Part shown: positions 1-8,720 of the stretch, one piece after another
Numbering within the stretch: the stretch's first letter is position 1
Layout: each line of letters opens with the position of its first letter
From: Clostridium akagii DSM 12554
GTDB lineage: Bacteria > Bacillota > Clostridia > Clostridiales > Clostridiaceae
NCBI RefSeq assembly: GCF_000686725.1
Contig: NZ_JMLK01000006.1
Span: 248,001-312,000, forward strand
Reading direction: 5' to 3'
DNA: 64,000 nucleotides
The notes under the pieces: model-generated
The model's database searches: none
What the model saw: only the letters and a program-made list of their open reading frames with translations
Told to the model about the DNA's origin: nothing
Program-made: the position numbers and the translations under genes

Positions 1-1
1 T

Positions 2-40
2 GATGGTGAAAGCGGCACTTATGTACTGACTAGAAAATAG
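2..40 (+). CDS. C-terminal end of an upstream gene (partial)
   Basis: Twelve codons open from the window edge end in TAG at 38-40, reading ...SGTYVLTRK. The stop lies just upstream of a pseudopilin gene, so this is probably the tail of another pilus-cluster gene, possibly a prepilin. Too short to identify. Confidence 0.35.
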   Translation, partial: DGESGTYVLTRK

Positions 41-60
41 TGAATATTCAGGTGAAAACA

Positions 61-522
61 ATGAAAAATGTTAGAAGAAGAAATAAAGGATTTACATTGG
101 TGGAAATTTTAGTTGTAATGGCTATCGTGTCTATAATCTCGTCTATTATATTTTTAGAGATTAAAAGCTATAAATCATTTAAAAATGACCTGGATGTGGA
201 CTATGTTAACGATGAAATAGTTTCCCTTATAAATGGAGCAAGGCATAATTGCATTCTAAATGAATGCCATGGAGAGCTTATGTTTTATTTAAATACTAAT
301 ACAATTAAATTTTATGAAAGTTCTGCGTTAAAGGATGAATTCGTAATGCCCTTAGGTTTTACTATAACAGGAAACAACGTTACTACAAGCGATAATCAGA
401 TTTATATAGAAAATACAGGTGTAATAAATACTCCTTGTAGTCTTCAATATAGAGATAGAAAAGGTATATTTCATCTTATTACCATAGGAGTTGGTACAGC
501 AAATGTGGAGATTAAGAATTAA
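61..522 (+). CDS. Type IV pilus/type II secretion pseudopilin (GspH-like)
   Basis: Small prepilin-like protein. A basic leader (MKNVRRRNKG) is followed by a class III cleavage site, G/FTLVE, and a hydrophobic helix to about residue 35; the rest is a globular C-terminal domain. A prepilin peptidase would cut after the Gly and methylate the Phe. I chose ATG 61, which has an AGGTG ribosome-binding site, over the in-frame GTG at 40. It is the first of four overlapping small genes with pilin-like N-termini, followed by PilM/N/O-like genes. The family is secure; the exact role (minor pilin or pseudopilin) is inferred. Confidence 0.8.
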   Translation: MKNVRRRNKGFTLVEILVVMAIVSIISSIIFLEIKSYKSFKNDLDVDYVNDEIVSLINGARHNCILNECHGELMFYLNTNTIKFYESSALKDEFVMPLGFTITGNNVTTSDNQIYIENTGVINTPCSLQYRDRKGIFHLITIGVGTANVEIKN

Positions 523-949
523 AAAAGCTGGCTTTACAATTATAGAAGTTATGTGTAGTTTTTCGATTTTTACAATTTTGTTTTTAACAGCTATGTATAT
601 TAAATTATGTACTATTAAGATGCAGGCCTACGATGATAAAATTCAATTATATACTGAGTATATTCAAGATATTAAAACAGAAATATTATCAAATATATCT
701 AATAACCAATTAGATGAACTAATTAGAGAAGGGAACATATATATATCCAATGAAAAATTAAATGAAGAATGTTTAAGAAATGGTAACATTAATAATTTAT
801 TTACAAGTTCATTCACACGTGATAAACCGTATTTGAAAATATCAGCTATTAGTGGTGATTTAGAAAACATTGAATTGTATTTACATGTAGATATAGTTGG
901 GAGGCAAGAAAATATAACAGCAAAATTTTATAAGGGGAATTATAAATGA
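503..949 (+). CDS. Pseudopilin / minor pilin
   Basis: Second prepilin-like protein, overlapping the previous gene by 20 nt. The N-terminus RLRIKKAG/FTIIEV has the class III cleavage motif with Glu at +5, then a hydrophobic stretch (SIFTILFLTAMYI). The remainder is polar with no recognised domain. ATG 503 is preferred to the in-frame TTG at 491. It is probably translationally coupled to its neighbours and inserted in the membrane as a minor pilus subunit. The precise subunit (GspI/PilV-like) is an inference from gene order. Confidence 0.75.
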   Translation: MWRLRIKKAGFTIIEVMCSFSIFTILFLTAMYIKLCTIKMQAYDDKIQLYTEYIQDIKTEILSNISNNQLDELIREGNIYISNEKLNEECLRNGNINNLFTSSFTRDKPYLKISAISGDLENIELYLHVDIVGRQENITAKFYKGNYK

Positions 950-1404
950 AGAAAGGGTTTATGCTTTTAGAAGTTTTAGTTGCTACAGCAATAGGAGCAA
1001 TTTTATTATCATTTCAGTGTTGTATATTGATTAAATCAGTTAATTGGTACAATAAAAATATTACCACACTTAGAGATTCTTCTTACTGCGATGAAGGGTT
1101 AATTATTATTAAAAATTATATATATATGAATATGGTTGAAGTAAATACAACAAATAATGAAATAGATATAAATACTTCAGACAATATGCTGAAAAAAATT
1201 TATCTTGTAAAAAACAGTGGAAAAGTAGTAGTGGATTATTATGATAATTATGGGTATAGATATGGATTAATAGCAACTAATGTGGTGGCGCAAAACATAT
1301 CAAACATGGAGGCAATTAAAAAAGGTGATTTAATATATATATCACTTGTAGACAATGAAGGGAAGCGCATTAGCCAATGCTTCGGGATAAGAAAAGTATA
1401 TTAA
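946..1404 (+). CDS. Pseudopilin / minor pilin (GspJ/PilW-like position)
   Basis: The start codon overlaps the previous stop (ATGA). MKKG/FMLLEVLVATAIGAILL is a very short leader, a class III cleavage site with Glu at +5, and a hydrophobic helix. The C-terminal domain contains Tyr-rich beta-type sequence and matches no family I know. The position after two pseudopilins fits a GspJ/PilW-type minor subunit. No other enzyme-like motifs are seen. Confidence 0.72.
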   Translation: MKKGFMLLEVLVATAIGAILLSFQCCILIKSVNWYNKNITTLRDSSYCDEGLIIIKNYIYMNMVEVNTTNNEIDINTSDNMLKKIYLVKNSGKVVVDYYDNYGYRYGLIATNVVAQNISNMEAIKKGDLIYISLVDNEGKRISQCFGIRKVY

Positions 1405-1820
1405 ATAAAGGATATGTAATGATATATACCATGATTCTGAGTTTACTTATTATAGTGACTATGGGGTACATATTTACACTTGAAGCTAAAAGAAAACTGT
1501 GCATTTTAGAAGACAAAAAAGAAGTGACTGAAAAAGTTTATAATAATGAAACTAATAATTATTTATTTTCAAAGATTAATGATTATATATTAAAAAATGT
1601 GGTGAATCTGGATAAGGCATCAGTAAATAACCTATTTGCGTTAAATCCAAGTACCAATAAAATAGGTAATGATAAATATTATATTTATTATAATAAAGAT
1701 GCACAAAAATTTTTAATATATCAGCCATATTTCAATAATAAAACAAAAGTTGATTGGTATGACTATGATTTTGAAGCTAATAAAATAAAATTTATATATT
1801 TATATACAGAATATAGGTAG
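1377..1820 (+). CDS. PilX-like membrane protein of the pilus cluster
   Basis: Overlaps the previous gene by 28 nt. The N-terminus LNKGYVMIYTMILSLLIIVTMGYIF resembles PilX/GspK-type minor pilins: a Gly before a hydrophobic helix, but without the Glu at +5. The rest is Asn/Lys/Tyr-rich and unrecognised. The assignment rests mainly on context: it closes the group of four pilin-like genes and precedes the PilM-like gene by 14 nt. Confidence 0.55.
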   Translation: MLRDKKSILNKGYVMIYTMILSLLIIVTMGYIFTLEAKRKLCILEDKKEVTEKVYNNETNNYLFSKINDYILKNVVNLDKASVNNLFALNPSTNKIGNDKYYIYYNKDAQKFLIYQPYFNNKTKVDWYDYDFEANKIKFIYLYTEYR

Positions 1821-1834
1821 GAGAGTAGTATCAT

Positions 1835-2560
1835 ATGTTATTTAATACGTTAGATATATTTGAAATAGGAAAAGATGATAAGATTTTAAAAGTCAATTAT
1901 AAGAAAAAAAAATTTATATTTAAGAATACAGTTCAAGAAAAAAATATTTCAGACAGTTATATGCAAAATAAGAAACTGACAAAAAAAATTCTTATTATGT
2001 GTGGACAGGAAATATACATAAAAAAAATAAATGTTCCAAATTTAAATGGGAATGCTCTAGAAAAAGTAATAAAGGATGAACTAAAATTTTATTACAGAGT
2101 TACTGAGGAAATAGTGTTTTCATATCACGTATTAAGAAAAAATAAAAACAATTTAGAGCTATTGGTTTTTTATATAAATAGTGAGAGATTAGAAAAATTA
2201 GATATTAAAACATTATATAATGTTAAAGCAGTATATATGGTGCAATTTTTATATATAGAGTATGTAAATAGAATAATTGACAATGGAAATTATATTCTGG
2301 CATTTAATCATGATAATTACTTCTATTTAATTTATTGTGAAGACAAAATATTAAAAGCAGATGATGTGCAAATATATTTTAAAGAAAGTGAAATTCAATT
2401 TCAAAAGCATATTTTTAATTTTTGTAGGATAAATAATATTTCAATAAATTCAGTAGAAAATTTAATTTTAGCGGGACTTAATAATTACGGTAGTTTTGAT
2501 ATAAAATGTGGAGTGAAAAATTTAGGATATTTAGAAAAAAGTAAAATATATAAATTTTAA
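1835..2560 (+). CDS. PilM-like pilus assembly ATPase-fold protein
   Basis: 241 residues, soluble, with no membrane segment. The N-terminus (LDIFEIGKDDKILKVNY) resembles the actin-like first strand pair of PilM, and a later segment (LNGNALEKVIKDELKFYY) resembles the PilM helix that follows the conserved strand. It is shorter than canonical PilM (about 350 residues), and the second actin-like half looks eroded. It precedes PilN- and PilO-like genes in the usual pilM-N-O order, which is the strongest evidence. In type IV pili PilM binds the cytoplasmic tail of PilN. Confidence 0.6.
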   Translation: MLFNTLDIFEIGKDDKILKVNYKKKKFIFKNTVQEKNISDSYMQNKKLTKKILIMCGQEIYIKKINVPNLNGNALEKVIKDELKFYYRVTEEIVFSYHVLRKNKNNLELLVFYINSERLEKLDIKTLYNVKAVYMVQFLYIEYVNRIIDNGNYILAFNHDNYFYLIYCEDKILKADDVQIYFKESEIQFQKHIFNFCRINNISINSVENLILAGLNNYGSFDIKCGVKNLGYLEKSKIYKF

Positions 2561-2575
2561 TATGGAGGTGGTTAT

Positions 2576-3040
2576 ATGGAATATAATTTTTTACCATATT
2601 GGTATAAACAAAACAAAAAGAGAAGAAGAAATCTAGTTAGTTTAGGAGTTATATTAGGAGTTGTAGCAATAAATATATGTTTGATTTGTGAATTTTTGCA
2701 CATTTGTAGAAATATTGAGAATCTTAAAGGCTATAACAGCAATATTAACTTGAAATATCAAGAAACCCCACAGAGAAAAATTAACAATAAAGATACGGTA
2801 GTATACAAAAATTTTGAAACATTTTTAGGATTACATAGTAATTATGAAAATGTATGTAATATTAAAGCAGATGATAAAAGCATAAACGTTAAATTTAAAA
2901 TAAAAGATATGGTTGATTATGAAAATTTAGTGAAGGAAATAGAAAGCTTTTCGAAATATAAAATTTTAAATTTGGAAGCCCCGGAAAATGATTCTGCTGG
3001 CAATAAATTTTTTAATGTAGACATCCAGGAGGTGCAATAA
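2576..3040 (+). CDS. PilN-like bitopic membrane protein
   Basis: Strong ribosome-binding site (GGAGGTGG). The N-terminus MEYNFLPYWYKQNKKRRR is a short cytoplasmic tail with the 'NFLPYWYK' signature common in PilN, followed by one membrane helix (about residues 21-43) and an extracellular domain ending in a ferredoxin-like fold region. It ends directly before the PilO-like gene. PilN links cytoplasmic PilM to the PilO periplasmic partner; here it would face the cell wall. Confidence 0.65.
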   Translation: MEYNFLPYWYKQNKKRRRNLVSLGVILGVVAINICLICEFLHICRNIENLKGYNSNINLKYQETPQRKINNKDTVVYKNFETFLGLHSNYENVCNIKADDKSINVKFKIKDMVDYENLVKEIESFSKYKILNLEAPENDSAGNKFFNVDIQEVQ

Positions 3041-3466
3041 GTGAAAAAAAAGTTTACTAGTATTGCTGTAATGATAATAATGATATTTATAACATCATAC
3101 CTACTAAAAATAACAATAAATAAGAATATTGAACTAAAAAACTATAAAAGTAAACAAATATTACCAAAATCTAAGATCAAAAGTGATAACTTAAAGAAGG
3201 AAGCTAACTCGTACAGCACTGTGATAAACATGGTAAATAAATATAATGGAGAAATAAAAGAGTTCAAAACCAAAAATAACAATGATAAGTTGATTAATGC
3301 AGATATACTAGTAACAGGAAATGAAAAAATACTGTCAGATTTTCTAGGAGAATTAAGACAATATAAAGATTTAAATAGTTTAAGTTCCATAACATTTGAT
3401 AATAGTAGTGGAGACATAGAAAAATACTCTCTAGAAGTTAATGCGGAATTTAAAACAGGAAAATGA
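3041..3466 (+). CDS. PilO-like bitopic membrane protein
   Basis: GTG start immediately after the previous stop. One N-terminal membrane helix (about residues 7-23), a Lys/Asn-rich linker, then a small alpha/beta domain (residues about 80-140) with 'LSDFLGELRQYKDL...SSITFD', a PilO-type pattern. At 141 residues it is shorter than Gram-negative PilO. The assignment rests on topology and on its position after the PilN-like gene. Confidence 0.58.
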   Translation: MKKKFTSIAVMIIMIFITSYLLKITINKNIELKNYKSKQILPKSKIKSDNLKKEANSYSTVINMVNKYNGEIKEFKTKNNNDKLINADILVTGNEKILSDFLGELRQYKDLNSLSSITFDNSSGDIEKYSLEVNAEFKTGK

Positions 3467-3550
3467 TAAGTGAATTTACACTTGTGAACATGAAATATAC
3501 TAGTAGCAACAGGATGTTAAAAATTAAATTACTCAAAATTAACAATAAAT

Positions 3551-3579
3551 TTGCAAATAGCAAAAACTTTTGATAAAAT
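3551..3579 (+). promoter_or_regulatory. Sigma-A type promoter for pepP-efp
   Basis: TTGCAA at 3551 and TAAAAT at 3574 are separated by 17 bp, about 60 bp before the pepP start and beyond the pilus operon. The intergenic gap 3467-3640 holds no gene. Inferred by consensus matching only. Confidence 0.5.
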
Positions 3580-3640
3580 AAATGTGTTCGGCATTTTTAA
3601 ATGGATAAAGTCTCATATATTTTGAAAAGGGTGATGTTCA

Positions 3641-4711
3641 ATGTTTGGAGAAAGAATTGAAAAATTAAGAAAATCAATGATTTCTAAAAAACTTGAGTGT
3701 GTTTTTATTATGGGGGACCCCAATAGAAACTATTTGAGTGGTTTTACAGGTGATGAAAGTTTTTCTATAATAACCATGGATAAGGCGTTTTTTATAACAG
3801 ATTCTAGATTTACGCAGCAGGCTAAAGAGCAAGTTAATGACTATGAAGTAGTAGAATATAAAGGAACGTTTCCTAGCTTTTTTACTGATATTATTAAAAA
3901 ACTTGCAGTTAAAAATGTTGGGTTTGAAGAGGATATAGTTTCTTATGATTATTACAAAAAACTTTCTGAAAATTTGGATGCAAAGCTTGTACCTATGGAA
4001 GGTATTATAGAGGAAATTAGACTTGTAAAAGATACAGATGAAGTTGAGGTTATAAGGAAGGCAGCCAGTATTGCAGATAAGGCTTTTGACCATATGCTTA
4101 AATTTATTAAAGCAGGTATGAGTGAGAGAGAAGTTGGAATTGAACTTGAATTCACCATGAAAAAACTTGGAGCTAAAGATTTATCATTTCCATCAATAGT
4201 TGCTAGTGGTGTAAGATCTTCTTTACCACATGGTCAGGCAACAAATAAAATTCTTAATAATGGTGATTTTTTAACACTTGATTTTGGGTGTATATTTGAA
4301 GATTATTGTTCAGATATGACTAGAACGGTAGTAATTGGTGATCCAAGTGATAAAATGGTAGAAATATATGCTACAGTGTTAGAGGCACAAAATTTAGCTT
4401 TGAAAGCTATTAAAGCTAATGTTATGGCTAAAAATGTAGATGACGCTGCAAGAAGTTACATAGAAAAAAAAGGTTATGGAAAATACTTTGGACATGGGGT
4501 TGGTCATGGAGTTGGAAGAGAAATTCATGAGGGACCAAGAGTAAGTCCCAAAAGTGAAACAATATTAAAAAAAGGTATGATTATAACAGATGAACCAGGA
4601 ATATATATTCCTGAATTCGGAGGAGTTAGAATTGAAGATTTAATTCTTGTAACTGACTCTGGGTGTGAAGTTTTATCTAAGTCACCCAAAAGTATGATTT
4701 GCCTAAAATAA
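3641..4711 (+). CDS. pepP: Xaa-Pro aminopeptidase, M24B metallopeptidase family
   Basis: 356 residues, the usual length of clostridial PepP/YqhT. A creatinase-like N-domain (MGDPNRNYLSGFTGDES) is followed by the pita-bread catalytic domain: LPHGQATNK, the metal-binding DFG..DYCSDMTRT, GHGVGHGVGREIHEGP, and TDEPGIY..GGVRIED. Together these carry the Asp/His/Glu set that binds two metal ions. It cleaves an N-terminal residue next to proline in the cytosol. It lies just before efp, a conserved pairing in Firmicutes. ATG 3641 has a GGGTGATG ribosome-binding site. Confidence 0.9.
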   Translation: MFGERIEKLRKSMISKKLECVFIMGDPNRNYLSGFTGDESFSIITMDKAFFITDSRFTQQAKEQVNDYEVVEYKGTFPSFFTDIIKKLAVKNVGFEEDIVSYDYYKKLSENLDAKLVPMEGIIEEIRLVKDTDEVEVIRKAASIADKAFDHMLKFIKAGMSEREVGIELEFTMKKLGAKDLSFPSIVASGVRSSLPHGQATNKILNNGDFLTLDFGCIFEDYCSDMTRTVVIGDPSDKMVEIYATVLEAQNLALKAIKANVMAKNVDDAARSYIEKKGYGKYFGHGVGHGVGREIHEGPRVSPKSETILKKGMIITDEPGIYIPEFGGVRIEDLILVTDSGCEVLSKSPKSMICLK

Positions 4712-4801
4712 AAAATGCTTTTTTAATGGTTGGTTAAGGTATTTTTTTAACTGAAAAGGTTAGAATATATTATGAATTTATAGATTTTGGAGGGATACTA
4801 A

Positions 4802-5362
4802 ATGATATCAGCAGGAGAACTAAGAAAAGGAGTCACTTTCGAACATGATGGACAAGTATTTACGGTTATTGATTTTTTACACGTTAAACCAGGAAAAGGT
4901 GCAGCGTTTGTAAGAACAAAAGTAAGAAACGTAATATCCGGAGGGGTTACAGACATAACTTTTAACCCAACTGTTAAATTACAGGATGTTGTAATAGACA
5001 GAAGAGAAATGCAGTATTTATATTCAGATGGGGAATTATATTATTTTATGGATCAAGAAACATTTGAGCAGATTCCACTTGCTTTTGAACAAGTAGAGGG
5101 AGCTATAAAATATTTAAAGGAAAATATGTTTGCAGTTATTAAATTTTACAAGGACGCTGCTTTTTCAGTGGAGGCTCCAAATTTTGTTGAATTACAAATT
5201 GTAGAAACAGATCCAGGATTCAAAGGAAATACTGCAACAAATACTTTAAAACCAGCAACTGTAGAGACTGGCGCAGTTATTCAAGTCCCTCTTTTTGTTA
5301 ACGAAGGTGAAGTAATAAGAATTGACACACGAAACGGTGAATATATGGAGAGAGTAAAATAA
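4802..5362 (+). CDS. efp: Translation elongation factor P
   Basis: 186 residues with the typical three-domain EF-P architecture. The N-terminal KOW-like domain has the tip loop [17 protein letters not shown] (modifiable residue Lys32 region), then an OB domain and a C-terminal domain ending in [34 protein letters not shown] rescues ribosomes stalled at polyproline. It follows pepP, as in Bacillus. A GGAGGG ribosome-binding site precedes ATG 4802, and a terminator follows. Confidence 0.97.
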   Translation: MISAGELRKGVTFEHDGQVFTVIDFLHVKPGKGAAFVRTKVRNVISGGVTDITFNPTVKLQDVVIDRREMQYLYSDGELYYFMDQETFEQIPLAFEQVEGAIKYLKENMFAVIKFYKDAAFSVEAPNFVELQIVETDPGFKGNTATNTLKPATVETGAVIQVPLFVNEGEVIRIDTRNGEYMERVK

Positions 5363-5410
5363 ATCCAGCTCTTGATGTATGAAGTGAAAAGTTTCAAGTA
5401 ATAAGAAAAT

Positions 5411-5453
5411 AAAAAGAAATTCCTAGGATCTAGGAGTTTCTTTTTATTTTTTG
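5411..5453 (+). terminator. Rho-independent terminator after efp
   Basis: AAAAAGAAATTCCTAG and CTAGGAGTTTCTTTTT form a near-perfect stem followed by a T run. It separates efp from the spoIIIA operon. Confidence 0.85.
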
Positions 5454-5507
5454 GTATAAATTCATAAAAATATAAATAAGATTTATATAAGAAGGGAGGA
5501 TGAAAGA

Positions 5508-6425
5508 ATGGTTAACTTAGAGGATATAACAAATGTGATGCCTCAGAATACAAAGGATTTGCTAGTGAAATTGGAAGAAATAGAAAAAATACAAGAGATA
5601 CGTTTAAAAGTAAACAAGCCAATGATATTACAAATAGGGGATAAAGAAGTGATAACAAATTATTATATATCCAGCGAAGATATAAAAACTATATTAAAAA
5701 AAATGAGCAATTATTCAATATACTCTATAGAAGCTGAACTTAAACAAGGATATATCACAATTAAGGGAGGACATAGAGTGGGGATTTGCGGAAATTGTAT
5801 TATAGAAAATAACATAGTAAAGACTATAAAAAATATTTCCTCAGTAAATATAAGAGTTTGTAAAGAAATAATTGGTTGTTCAAACATCGTAATGCCAGCA
5901 ATAATTGAGAGAAAAACTATTTTAAATACAATAATCATATCACCGCCCAAATGTGGGAAAACAACATTAATAAGAGATATTACAAGAAATATCTCAAATG
6001 GAATGAAAAATCCACAAATAATAGGGAAAAAGGTTTGTGTAGTAGATGAGAGGAGTGAGATATGTGCTTCATCAGATGGTGTTCCACAATTGGATGTTGG
6101 GCTAAGAACTGATGTATTAGATAATTGCCCTAAAAGTCAAGGAATAATGATGGCTATTAGAAGTATGTCTCCAGATGTTATTGTATGCGATGAAATTGGT
6201 ACCTATGAGGATGTGAAATCTATCCTTGCTGCGTTAAATTGTGGAATAAATTTAATAACAACCATTCACGGATTTGGAATTGAGGATTTAAAAAATAGAA
6301 ATGTATTTAAAGAGGTTTTGGATAATCATATATTTCAAAGGGCAATTGTATTAAGCGGTAAGGGTGGAGTTGGAACTCTGGAATATGTATATGATTTTAA
6401 TAGCGGAACATTCATGGCGAGGTGA
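5508..6425 (+). CDS. spoIIIAA: Stage III sporulation protein AA, ATPase
   Basis: 305 residues. A Walker A motif, PPKCGKTTLIRDI, and a Walker B-type VIVCDEIGT mark a secretion-ATPase-like protein. In the SpoIIIA-SpoIIQ channel it would sit on the mother-cell side and energise the complex. It opens the eight-gene spoIIIA operon after a GGGAGGATG ribosome-binding site. Its stop overlaps the neighbourhood of the spoIIIAB start. Confidence 0.95.
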   Translation: MVNLEDITNVMPQNTKDLLVKLEEIEKIQEIRLKVNKPMILQIGDKEVITNYYISSEDIKTILKKMSNYSIYSIEAELKQGYITIKGGHRVGICGNCIIENNIVKTIKNISSVNIRVCKEIIGCSNIVMPAIIERKTILNTIIISPPKCGKTTLIRDITRNISNGMKNPQIIGKKVCVVDERSEICASSDGVPQLDVGLRTDVLDNCPKSQGIMMAIRSMSPDVIVCDEIGTYEDVKSILAALNCGINLITTIHGFGIEDLKNRNVFKEVLDNHIFQRAIVLSGKGGVGTLEYVYDFNSGTFMAR

Positions 6426-6430
6426 TATAT

Positions 6431-6949
6431 ATGATTAAATTCCTAGGAAGCTCTATTGTTATAATTTTCTCCACTTTTGCTGGAATTATATATGCTCAGG
6501 CATATATATACAGGGTTAGAGAATTGAATGAAATGGAAAGATGTATACGTCAGCTTCAAAATGAGATTGTATATACTCATACACCACTGCCAGAAGCGCT
6601 CCTAAACATATCGCATACTGGAAAAAGGCCAATAGCTGATATCTTTAAAAAAATATCTGCAGAGTTATCAAGTAATTTACATGATAGTGTTTATGATGCA
6701 TTTAAGAAGATATTTGATAATAGTAGTAAAAATTTATACCTAAAAGCTGAAGATGTTAATATAATTTTGGATTTAGCTAAATCATTAGGAGAATCAGACA
6801 TAGATGGACAAGTTAATATATTTTTATTTACTGTAAACAATTTGAAAAAGATAATTGGTGAAGCAGATGTTGCCATGAAAAAAAATGTGAAGATGTTCAG
6901 GTATCTTGGATTTGGGGTTGGAGCTATGATCGTTATCATGCTCATTTAG
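6431..6949 (+). CDS. spoIIIAB: Stage III sporulation protein AB
   Basis: 172 residues from ATG 6431; an in-frame GTG at 6422 overlaps the spoIIIAA stop. An N-terminal membrane helix (FLGSSIVIIFSTFAGIIYA) leads into a helical domain with ELNEMERCIRQLQNEIVYTHTPLPEAL, and a C-terminal hydrophobic helix follows. The family is distantly related to GspF/PilC-type platform proteins of the secretion machine. Gene order and the conserved RQL..EI.Y..TPL pattern make it certain. Confidence 0.93.
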   Translation: MIKFLGSSIVIIFSTFAGIIYAQAYIYRVRELNEMERCIRQLQNEIVYTHTPLPEALLNISHTGKRPIADIFKKISAELSSNLHDSVYDAFKKIFDNSSKNLYLKAEDVNIILDLAKSLGESDIDGQVNIFLFTVNNLKKIIGEADVAMKKNVKMFRYLGFGVGAMIVIMLI

Positions 6950-6962
6950 GAGGTGCATTTTA

Positions 6963-7160
6963 TTGTTAGACGTGAGCTTGATATTTAAAATAGCCGCAAT
7001 TGGAGTTTTATTGATTGTGATAGATAAAATATTAAAATCCAGTGGTAAAGATGAATATGCAGTAATTGTTAATTTAGCCGGCATAGTAATTGTTTTAATG
7101 ATGGTAATAAGTCTTATTAGTAAGTTGTTTGACACAGTAAAAACTATGTTTCAGTTATAG
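6963..7160 (+). CDS. spoIIIAC: Stage III sporulation protein AC
   Basis: 65 residues from TTG 6963, after an AGGAGGTG ribosome-binding site. Two membrane helices flank a short loop (DKILKSSGKDEYA), the classical SpoIIIAC pattern. It is an integral membrane part of the mother-cell side of the feeding channel, between AB and AD in the operon. Confidence 0.93.
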   Translation: MLDVSLIFKIAAIGVLLIVIDKILKSSGKDEYAVIVNLAGIVIVLMMVISLISKLFDTVKTMFQL

Positions 7161-7169
7161 GGTGATATT

Positions 7170-7553
7170 ATGGAAATAATAAAGGTTGTTGCATTTGCAT
7201 TTATAAGTCTCTTTATCATATTGATTTTGAAAAACAGAAGTGAAGAAATAGCAATACAGGTAAGCATTGTGGCTGGCATAATGATTTTTATGTTTACTGC
7301 AAGTAAAATCACGGCAATAGTTGAGTTATTACAGCAGTTAGCCTTAAAAGCTAACATAGATTTTGTATATTTAAGTACTGTGCTTAAAATACTCGGTATT
7401 GCCTACTTAGCCTCTTTTTGCAGTGAAATATGTAAAGATGCAGGTGAAAGTAATATAGCTTCAAAGGTTGAATTTGCGGGTAAAATACTTATTTTAGTAT
7501 TAGCTGTTCCTATTCTTATGGGAGTTTTGAATGCTATTCTAAATATTATGTAG
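7170..7553 (+). CDS. spoIIIAD: Stage III sporulation protein AD
   Basis: 127 residues with three to four membrane segments. The loop FVYLSTVLKILGIAYLASFCSEICKDAGESNIASKVEFAGK is highly conserved in SpoIIIAD. AC and AD are related small membrane proteins of the channel. It starts 9 nt after spoIIIAC. Confidence 0.95.
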   Translation: MEIIKVVAFAFISLFIILILKNRSEEIAIQVSIVAGIMIFMFTASKITAIVELLQQLALKANIDFVYLSTVLKILGIAYLASFCSEICKDAGESNIASKVEFAGKILILVLAVPILMGVLNAILNIM

Positions 7554-7562
7554 AGGTAAACT

Positions 7563-8705
7563 ATGAAAAAAGTAATTGTGTTAATTATACTATTTACAAT
7601 AATTTTATGGCCAACAGTAGTACAAGCATCTCAAAATAATGTAAATACAGATAGTCAACAAGTGGAGCAACTATATAATTACATTTCAAATATGAGAACT
7701 AAGTATGAACTATTGAAAGATTTGGATATAAAAGAATATGTTGAAGACATTATGAAGAGTGGAGATGGAAAGTTTTCTTTTAAAAAATTAACGGGGGCTA
7801 TAGTAAGTTTTGCATTTAGAGATGTAATAGCGGACATAAAATTAATGACTATGCTTTTAATTATATGTGTTATGTGCGCTCTTTTAACCAATTTGCAGCG
7901 AGCTTTTAGTAGTGAAAAACTATCAAATATAGCATATTTCGCATGCTATTCTTTGATTATTATTATTATAGCCAAAAGTTTTTATATTGGAGTAAGTGAA
8001 GTTAAAGACGCGGTAAAAGGAATTCAAGACTTTATGACTGCACTGATGCCAATACTCCTTGTACTCTTAGCAACTAGTGGTGGGGCAGCTCAAGCTGCAG
8101 TTATGGATCCAATTATAATGGTGACTATCACTATTACGGCTACTATATTTACTGATGTAATCTTACCATTAATAATTATGAGTTTTGTACTGCAATTTGT
8201 GAATAATATTTCAGAAGATTATAAGATTGATAAATTAGCCAAACTTTTAAAACAATCTGTACTTTGGATTCAGGGGCTTTGCATGACAGTATTTATTGGC
8301 ATAGTAACCATTAGGGGAGTAAGCTCAAAGGCTATTGATGAGGTCACTGCTAAAACGGCAAAATTCGCAGTGGATAATTTTGTGCCAGTGGTTGGTAAAG
8401 CTTTATCAGATGCAATTTCTACTGTGGCAGGGTATTCATCATTACTAAAGGGTGCAATAAGCAGCGTGGGTTTAATTATATTGGTATCAGTAGTGGCATT
8501 TCCAATAATAAAGGTGTTTATTTTAGCATTTATCCATAAACTTACTGCGGCCATAGTTCAACCTATAAGTGATAAAAGAGTGGTAAATGCCATAAATGAA
8601 GCAGGGGATGCATTGATCTTACTTGCGGCCTCACTTATAAGTATTTCTGTTATGTTTTTTATAATAGTAGCAATAATAGCGTCTTGTGGTAACAATGTAT
8701 CTTAG
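7563..8705 (+). CDS. spoIIIAE: Stage III sporulation protein AE
   Basis: 380 residues. A signal-like N-terminal helix ends in VQASQ, then a soluble region and about seven membrane helices follow. FMTALMPILLVLLATSGGAAQAAVMDP is a hallmark SpoIIIAE stretch. It is a polytopic membrane component of the SpoIIIA complex. Length and order match the family. Confidence 0.95.
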   Translation: MKKVIVLIILFTIILWPTVVQASQNNVNTDSQQVEQLYNYISNMRTKYELLKDLDIKEYVEDIMKSGDGKFSFKKLTGAIVSFAFRDVIADIKLMTMLLIICVMCALLTNLQRAFSSEKLSNIAYFACYSLIIIIIAKSFYIGVSEVKDAVKGIQDFMTALMPILLVLLATSGGAAQAAVMDPIIMVTITITATIFTDVILPLIIMSFVLQFVNNISEDYKIDKLAKLLKQSVLWIQGLCMTVFIGIVTIRGVSSKAIDEVTAKTAKFAVDNFVPVVGKALSDAISTVAGYSSLLKGAISSVGLIILVSVVAFPIIKVFILAFIHKLTAAIVQPISDKRVVNAINEAGDALILLAASLISISVMFFIIVAIIASCGNNVS

Positions 8706-8720
8706 GAAGGTGAAAACTTA

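Noticed and set aside
3142-3417. Minus-strand open frame opposite the PilO-like gene
   Set aside because: No ribosome-binding site, Leu/Ser-rich low-complexity translation typical of the antisense of AT-rich coding sequence. The same applies to other antisense frames (e.g. 8270-8554, 13638-13922, 36639-36899, 50089-50460).
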